Shown: positions 56,768 to 64,000 of the stretch, in pieces
Layout: every line of letters starts with the position of its first letter
Position numbering within the stretch: position 1 is the stretch's first letter
Source: Alectoria sarmentosa
Lineage: Eukaryota > Ascomycota > Lecanoromycetes > Lecanorales > Parmeliaceae
Length of the DNA stretch: 64,000 nucleotides
Assembly (NCBI GenBank): GCA_009733775.1
Contig: WOGZ01000094.1
Coordinates: forward strand, 47,157 to 111,156
Reading direction: 5' to 3'
The notes under the pieces: generated by a model
Databases searched by the model: none
Seen by the model: only the letters and a program-made list of their open reading frames with translations
What the model was told of the DNA's origin: nothing
Translations under genes and position numbers: made by a program

Positions 56768-59700
56768 TTACAACCATATATCCCCGCCTTCTCCAGCCAC
56801 CCATCTGCGCCATGCTTCTGAATACGCATATTCCAGATCCCGAACCCAACGTCGGGTATCAAAGAGCGGGCTAGTCCGACGACTCTCGTAGAGTAGCTTT
56901 CTAAGCTCCATCAACCTCCCTTTACCCATTCCCTTCTTACCGTCCTCCATTGGGTACACAAGGTCACTACCAAGCTCCACTCCTTGCTGCTCGTACGCCT
57001 CTTCACTATCAGCAATCAAATCCCCTGCCGCTCTGTCGCCGTCAGCATCCTTCGGCAACGCCCCCCTCAGGATTGAAGCAGCCATCCTCGAGCACATTTT
57101 ATACTCGTACCTCGGCAGCGTCAGCAATGGTGTGCCTGACCATAGTACATCCGCAGCGGTGGTGTGGGCATTGCATTCTGGCGTATCTAGGAAAAGATCG
57201 CAGACACGCGCTCGCGAGATATGCTGATGCTTTGGCGCAACGTCCGTAAAGATAATTCGAGACGCGACCTCGGCCCCAACCCAGCGCAACGCTGTTTCTC
57301 TGAGGTTCTCCTCACCGAGGTCGGGAAATCTCAGGAGCCATAGTACTGCCTTTGGTGTGCGGGACAGGATGCGTAGCCACGTTCTGAATGTAGTGGGATC
57401 GATCTGAGAATCATAAGGGTCAGCAATCTGCAAATTCCTTGGCGGACGTAGGACCTGCAAACCTTGTAAAGTTGATTGAAGTTGCCAAAGATGACAGTAT
57501 CATCCGGTAAAGTCGGAAATAAGTCCTTTCGCATCTTCCATCGCCGTCGCTGTTCTTCTGGCCAGCTAAGCTGGGGTTCTTGCGCGTCTGGAGCGCTTTG
57601 TCTGTGGTCGCAACAGAAGAAGGTGTCCCTTGTGAAAATGATATTCTCACCATAAATCCAGTCATCATGGTCATCCCCGTTATTGCCATCCTGAATCTGA
57701 TCTAGTAGGTCCACGTTTCCCCGCCAGGGCCTGAGCGTTCGAGGCGGGACCGCAATCTTGTCCGCGAGCAGATAGTCGCACCATTCCGCACCCAGCGTTC
57801 CTGCAAAGCCCATGAATGACATTTGTATAGGAGCCGGACGCGCTGCAAATACCTCGTTCCTTGCGCCTCGAGTATACCCATTGAGATTGATTAGGATGTG
57901 GATGCCATCCGCGACAACTTGGGTTACTACGCGATCAACGGACCAGGAAGATGCGTCATAAAAAACGGGTGCTTCCCGCTCAATCTGCTGACGATGCACG
58001 GAGCCATCGCTGGCAGTCGTTGCATAGCAAAAGGCCTTGACGCGAAGTTTGTCATGAAAGCCGAAGACCGATTGCATGAGATGCGCCAAAGGATGATTGT
58101 TAAAGTCCGAGGATATATAACCGACGTTGAGATACGGGTTAGGTGGTGCCGGAGGATCATAAACGTGAACAGAGAGCCAAGGAGCCCGTAGTGTGGAGCA
58201 TGAAACCCGTAGACCGTTGCGTTGAGAGATCTTGCGAATCTGCTTCGCGGACAAAGGGCAGGTAAATGTATGGAAAGGAAGCACGGTCGGAGCACTGGGG
58301 ATGGCCAGAGCTGCCGGCAACTGTGGACGCATTCGACGGCTTGAGGGAATGGATCGTCGTTCGATATACTGAGACCGATAGATCTGCCGTACAAGCTCTT
58401 TCGTGGCCCGTTCGACGAGTCGTACTACTTTAGCACCTTCCCATGGATTCCCAGCCCAACCCTCGAGGGCCTTTCTGAGACCTCTGTGGTGCTGGCCTTC
58501 GCCTTCCAGGTTCAATCGCTGAAGTGTATTATCTATACCAATGCTGTGAAGGACACCTTTACCCCAGCCTTCACCATCGTGTAATTGCTTCTCAACGATT
58601 GCAACGACGCGTTCAATCCACCCAGAACTTGGAACAGAAGCCGTTTTGGAATCGAACAAATCGCCACGCTCATCAACATGCCAACGATCTCGATTGTGCA
58701 TAAAGTGATTGATTCCACCACGACCACGCCAACTACAGACAGAGTTTAGTGCATTTGCAAGACCGCAAACGGCCTCTGCGAAATCGGGGTTCGACGTGAC
58801 AGCTCTTCTATAATACTTAATTGCATCGCTGATTTTACCTTGATCTTTAACGGCATTGGCTAGGTTAGCAAGAGCTATATCGAATTTACCATCACACTCA
58901 ACGGCCTTCTCATACATCTTGATTGCAGCATTCAATTGTCCGATGTCTTTGAATAGGCTACCAAGGTTTGTGTACAAATGAGCATGGTGTGAGTCAAGCT
59001 TCAGGCCATAATCGTAGTACGCAAGTGCTAGAGCAATCCCACTGCCAGGCGTGACTCCGGGAACAGATGAAGCTTGCGAACTGGTTGGTTTCGGGTTCGA
59101 CTTAGATCGAGTTGACTGTTGGACACCGGCCAGAAGGATGCCGACGTTATTAGCAGTCGACGGGCTGGGCTGCAGGGATAGCGAGAGATAATAAAGTGCC
59201 AGTATCTCCTGGACTCCAGATGTTGCTCTTGGTGCCGTGGCCGCAGCTCCACTAGAAGACATTCCATCCTGATAGATTTTGGCAAGAGAGAGGAGAGAGT
59301 TACTGATTATTGACACTGCGGCCTTGTAGCCGAAGCCGTCAGGGACTGCCTCAAGGCCAGGGAGCCGACCTTGTGCCGGAAAGACAAGTCGTGAGGTTTC
59401 CAGCGCAATGTCAGGTGGAAGCAATATCGGCTCGTCCACGCAAAACCTTTCATGAGGGCTCCCGATACCCAAATGCGACTGCTCTGAAAAGACGGCCAAA
59501 ACTTGTTTAATCAAACCTCGAATGCCAAGGTGTCGTCTTCCGGCGCCAATCAGAATAGCATCTTCGAACGCCTTGGCAGCTCCTGCATTATCTCCGAGTT
59601 GATATAGCATGTTTCCTTTGCCGTGGACAAGAGCAAGCATTCTACCATTATCGGATGTCGATATGGCATATCCACTGGATCCGAACTCGCCAATAGCTTC

Positions 59701-61851
59701 GAGATCCGAGCTGTCCGAAGGATACTTTTCAGCAGAAGGACCACTGCCCGCCGCCATGTTACGCTGGTATTGTGCCAAATTCGAGTTGTAGTTTATTCGA
59801 AGAGCATGTTCGACGTATTCAATGATATTGACCGCTTCCCTTCCGCGATGGCATTCATGTAGAAGACCGATAAGATGCTCAATGGCTTCAAAATAGTTGG
59901 GTCGAAGTTTCACAGACCGAAGCCAATACTGCTCAGCATCATCTCTCCGGTTGAGCGCAAGCAAGGTGGCCGCCAAGTTTGAGATGGCCTCTACATTATT
60001 GGAATCGCGTTGTAACACTTTCAAGTACCACTTCATAGCTTTGTTATAGTCTCCTAAACCATACGCGAGACAACCTGTCAGAAGCATGCCATCCGTCCAC
60101 TCCAGTCCGCTCTCCTGACAGAGTCGGCTGAGCATTTCCATAGCATATACAGCTGCAGCGGACGGGGAATTCGCATGCGTATCTGAAGAAAGATGAGTTG
60201 GTACATAGCTGGATTGCGCTGCAAGCGAACAGGATAGAGAACCTCCGTCACGAGACTGCCACCGCTGTCGAGATTGATCACTCGGCAGAGAAGCGCAAAT
60301 TGCAGACGGCAGCTGGAATGCTGAGACATGACCACAAGGTGAACCCTTTTCTGTGCAAACGGAAGCCAACTGTTGGTTAAGAGCATTGTTCACATCCTTT
60401 GAGGAGGCCTGCGTTGCGGTGTTCAGGTCAAAAGATCGATTGTTACGGCCGTAGCTATTCGACCAGGACGGGTAAGGCCGCCGTGGAGGGTGTGTATAGC
60501 AGTTGGATTGATGTTGTGTCCCAGCATGATGCTGCTCATTAGGCGGATTGCGCCGCGTCTGTTCAACAGAGGCGAGCAGGCCGCCGTATATTCGATGGGC
60601 CCACACGAGGACTTTCTCTCTGAAATGGGCATTGCTGTTCGATACCGCTGGATCGTGAGGCAAAGGCAGAGAAGGCGTACAAAATTCAGAATTTGCTAAC
60701 CCTGGACGACGATAGACCTCGTTGAACGTTCGAGAGCTTTGGTCTTTCCAGGTAGATGGCTTATTCCGATACGCGAGAGGGATGCCATGCTGCTGCTGCG
60801 TTGTAGCTGCAGCACGATTGCTGAATATGGAACTTACTTTGTTTGTGTTATCGTGAAGGCGGTTTGGAGAGGCCAATATTTCATGGCCACGCTCGTCAAG
60901 GATAGAAGTAGATATGACCAAGTGATCGGTCCCTTGAGTATGTTGAGGATCGCTATGGGCTTGTAGCCATTGGCCATAGTGACTGACAGCCGGCGGCTGC
61001 GGAGTAGACAAGTCAACAGTAAGTTCGGGACTCTGATACTGAAATCTCGAGTCAAGGAGAGGCGCGGGGCGGTAGGGTTCAAAAGCGCCGTCTGGCCAGT
61101 ATGACCCATAAGGTCCGGGATTATGTATGGACGTAGGACCCAAGCATGGCGGCCACATTGGCTGTAAGACTGTGGGAACATGTTGGCTCCCTGCTAGGTT
61201 ATAATGGTGATGATGCGAGTAAGACTGGTCCAGGACAGAGTCTAAGCCTGCGGATGGGACGCTATTGGATATCCATCTCAAATCTACCTCTGTCTCATCA
61301 CTTGCTCTTGCACCTTGGCCAATAGTATTCGAGGGAACGTTGCTGCTCGATTGCTGGGTACGTTGCTGTTCTCCGACTCCTGAGTTGATGAAGTGGGCGT
61401 CTTGGGATGGTGAATGTTCGGCAAATCCATCCGTCAAAGAGTAAGGATAGGTCGTCTGGCTCGAAGCATTTGATGCAGGTGACAAGAGGTGCTTCATCGC
61501 ATGTGGTCTCTTCGTCCACTCGACAGAACTTCCATCATATCCTGCCGCCAAGGTTCCGTTTGGAGTTTTTCGTCGAAGCATGTGCTCTGTAGCTTCGGAG
61601 GTGGGTGTATACTGTGTCCGAGGTGGTTTTTGCTGTGGCATTGACGGGGTACTCCGAAACGAACGAGAATATTGATGAGGCTTCTCCAGCCTTTGTCGAA
61701 AGGTAGCATGCTGCATCTGACTGGGTTGATTGATCTGCGGAGGACTTGCCAAATGAGCTGATTGCATGTCTCTGGATTCATTATGGTGAGGCGAGTATGA
61801 AGACTGTTGAAAATGGTGCTGTTGTTGTTGATGCACAACTTCTGAGAACAT
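56768..61851 (-). CDS. O-GlcNAc transferase (GT41), TPR plus catalytic domain
   Basis: Two exons, complement(56768..57403, 57463..61851), give 1674 aa. OGT transfers GlcNAc from UDP-GlcNAc to Ser/Thr of nuclear and cytoplasmic proteins. The first about 560 residues are Gln/Ser/His-rich and disordered (QQQQHHFQQS at the start). TPRs lie at about 585-700 (GMLLTGCLAYGLGDYNKAMK, EAISNLAATLLALNRRDDAE) and about 860-1040 (LYTNLGSLFKDIGQLNAAIK, ALANLANAVKDQGKISDAIK). The catalytic region starts near 1235: NVGYISSDFNNHPLAHLMQS has the active-site His, INLNGYTRGARNEVFAARPA, FGNFNQLYK ends on the UDP-contacting Lys1463, and the second exon gives DPTTFRTWLRIL, LDTPECNAHTTAADVLW and SGTPLLTLP. The single 59-bp intron follows Lys1463 directly. 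The function of fungal OGT-like proteins is little known. Confidence 0.94.
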
Positions 61852-62293
61852 GGCGCCTCTTTCGCCTTTTCACTTTTTAGACCCGACGATGACAAGGGCA
61901 AGCAAATGGCGCAACATCCGCCGGATGATGCCAGTAGTGTCTTCAATGCAATTTGGTGCCTACACCAAGAATCATTGATTGCAGCATGGATATGTTCCAA
62001 TGCCTTTGCGACTTCTCGTCCAGCATTTCCTGCATGTCATTCTCCTGACCGGCCGAGGATTGGCAGAGACTCTCATTGATTGGTGAGATTGCAAACGGTA
62101 AGCAGATGACGGTGGAATTCGCAAGAGATCGGCCGTAGTGGGAGAGCGCTGGAGCCGTTCGAGCAGATACTCTATATGAGCGCGGTGATTGCCAGTTGCA
62201 GCCGTGTTTAGGTGAGTAAAGAATAAGTCAGAGGAAGAGTCGGACTGGGAAGATATTCAACATAAGAAAAAAAGTCGATATCTATATTTCTCC

Positions 62294-62324
<31 letters not shown>

Positions 62325-63109
62325 TCGGCTTGGCTGATATAGACTTGGGTCTTGGGAGAGGCTGAGCTGCACTAGCAGCTGTCGGTGGCTTACCCCTAGC
62401 GCCCAAAGACAGCCCCCCACATAAAACGTGACTATATTTGACGTTGCCGGACAGATCACCGCTTAGTCTGCTAATTACCGAAAACGTTTCCAACGGTATT
62501 TAAGAAGACTTGTGAAACAAGTCTACATTTCATAGGATGATGAAAAAGTGGGAAAACGCAGGCTTCGCACGGCTACGGGCCTGGGGTGCAATCGAAGGAC
62601 AAGGCTGGTCCTATTTCAGAGGAGCCTCATACAAGCGGCCTCCAACCAATGACTTGTGGCCAGGATCCGACCGTTGCGGGCTTTTTGCATTGGCTGCAGA
62701 TCTAATGTCTGGCTGGAAGGTAGGCCTCCGGTTGATAGCCAGTCAATACTGTGACACTACTACAGAGTACGTGACATGTGTGACAGGCATTCTCTCACAC
62801 AGACATTACCTTTCATTGGCTCTCATTGGCTGTCATTGGCTCGACTGGGCACTTCACACCACCTGGCCAAGTTTCCCCTCTGCCGCGCTGATCATTGCCA
62901 TATGCGCTGCCTCTGCGCGGCGGGCTGCTGAATCATGCACTCATATACTGGTCCACTAAGACTCTTTTTCGGCATATTTCATGCAATTTAAACTAGCTAA
63001 ACCCTTGATTAATGGGCTACCTACGGACCGCAGTAAGCCGACACATGTCGCATAAAATGTCTGGTACAATTATTCAAGGGTGCAATAAACCTGGCCGGTT
63101 GATATGTAA
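61852..63109. promoter_or_regulatory. OGT upstream region
   Basis: About 1.26 kb upstream of OGT. It holds a CT repeat (62291-62327) and an ATTGGCTN(T/C) repeat at 62815-62841. A 140-codon plus-strand frame at 62537-62959 has no domain and is not supported. Base composition falls sharply towards AT at its right end. Confidence 0.5.
62291..62327. repeat. (CT)n microsatellite
   Basis: About 17 CT units with CC and GT interruptions, in the OGT upstream region. Confidence 0.95.
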
Positions 63110-63944
63110 CTCAGCTAATCAATTTGTTATTCTAAATTTTCAAATTTACTATATTCAATTGACTTTGAAATTACGTATCGCGTTGAATAATTTTCGATAT
63201 ATTTTTTAAATAAAGTATTTCATCTTTTTATCTTTTATTTTTTATTTATTTTATTATTATTTTATTTTTTAATTTATTATTATAATTAAAATATTAAAAT
63301 ATTAAAAATATTTAAAAAAACGATTTAATAAATTTTTTATTTTCAAAAAACAAAGAAAACAAATTCGTTATATAATTTAAATAAAAAGATTTTAAAATTT
63401 ACGAAAATTATATCGATTAATAAATAAATAAAAAACATTATATCGCGATTAACGATTCGATTTACGAAAATAAGATAAATTTTATAATTATAACTTTTAT
63501 CGTTATTTTATTAATATTTTATTAATAAAAAAAATCAACGTTTAATTTTCGCAAATATATAATTTATTATAAAAAACGTTAAAATTATATAAAAAAAATC
63601 GTAAAATTAAAAAATTAAAGATAAAAAAAAAGTATATATTTAAAACATTTATTAATTATTGATTTTTTCTTATCGATTATTAATTTTTATTTTAATAATA
63701 TTTAATAATTGAATTTAAAAAAAAATTTGCGAGTATTTAAAAAACGAGTTAAAATTATAAATATAATAAATAGTAATAAAGAAAATAACGAAAAGAAAAT
63801 AAAGAAAATTTAAATAATTGTTAAAAATTCGTAAACAAATAATAAAAAATAATTATTTATTATATTATAAAAATTATTAACTATTAATTTTTTTTCGAAA
63901 TAACGTTATTTTACTTTCGAGATTTAATAAAAAAAAATTAAATT

Positions 63945-64000
<56 letters not shown>
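63110..64000. repeat. AT-rich block consistent with RIP-degraded repeat DNA
   Basis: From about 63110 to the window edge the DNA is overwhelmingly A and T. The remaining C and G lie mostly in CpG (TCGATTA, ACGAAA, TTCGTT), while CpA and TpG are scarce. That pattern is expected when repeat-induced point mutation converts CpA to TpA. No element can be identified, and stop codons occur in all frames. Confidence 0.75.
63947..64000. repeat. (AAT)n microsatellite at window edge
   Basis: About 17 AAT units run to the end of the window, so the true length is unknown. Confidence 0.95.

Noticed and set aside
62537..62959. 140-codon plus-strand ORF upstream of OGT
   Set aside because: No recognisable family, and it includes the ATTGGCT tandem repeat; probably chance.

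Overview
The window is nuclear DNA from a filamentous ascomycete (Pezizomycotina). Genes on both strands carry many short spliceosomal introns, about 48 to 157 bp, with GTRNGT-type donors and YAG acceptors. Gene content is typical of the group: FlbD and PalB regulators, a fungal O-GlcNAc transferase, a PMP47-type peroxisomal carrier, and C2H2 and Myb transcription factors. Spacers are rich in microsatellites, and the right edge is an AT-rich block whose remaining cytosines sit mostly in CpG, as expected after repeat-induced point mutation (RIP). Class or genus cannot be fixed from this sequence; an Eurotiomycete, Lecanoromycete or related lineage would fit. I see no bacterial genes, rRNA, convincing tRNA or CRISPR.

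I support 22 protein-coding genes and one probable pseudogene. From left to right: a conserved protein of unknown function (-), NatB acetyltransferase NAA20 (+), a large Ser-rich unknown (-), mitochondrial ATP synthase F1 delta (-), an acidic disordered protein (+), an LRR protein related to STK11IP (+), PP1 phosphatase bimG/GLC7 (+), dUTPase (+), pyridoxal kinase (-), a repeat island at about 21.3-23.2 kb, a vezatin/Inp2-type membrane protein (-), an APH-fold kinase-like protein (+), two C2H2 zinc-finger proteins (+ and -), calpain PalB (-), the peroxisomal carrier (+), ribosomal protein eL29 (+), a WD40 protein (-), an NCBP3-like cap-binding protein (-), a Cys-rich/acidic orphan (+), a Myb-like protein (+), a decayed possible SF1 helicase (+), FlbD (-), a 4.9-kb gene-poor spacer, O-GlcNAc transferase (-), then the AT-rich terminal block.

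Exon models come from reading donors and acceptors by hand, checking reading-frame phase across every junction, and comparing the joined protein with remembered family sequences. Several genes would be missed or broken by simple ORF calling. eL29 starts with a 7-nt coding exon, pyridoxal kinase has an 11-nt microexon, ATP synthase delta has a 23-nt exon, and the PP1 gene needs a GC-AG intron.

The genes do not form a metabolic cluster. They are a euchromatic mix of housekeeping functions (translation, energy, nucleotide and vitamin B6 metabolism, peroxisome, RNA) and regulators (PP1, PalB pH signalling, FlbD conidiation, O-GlcNAc). I found no clear undescribed system. The best leads are the microexons, the repeated KELFP-type motif in the NCBP3-like protein, the Cys-rich orphan with a coding 30-bp minisatellite, the abnormal PalB 5' end, and the inverted-repeat island.
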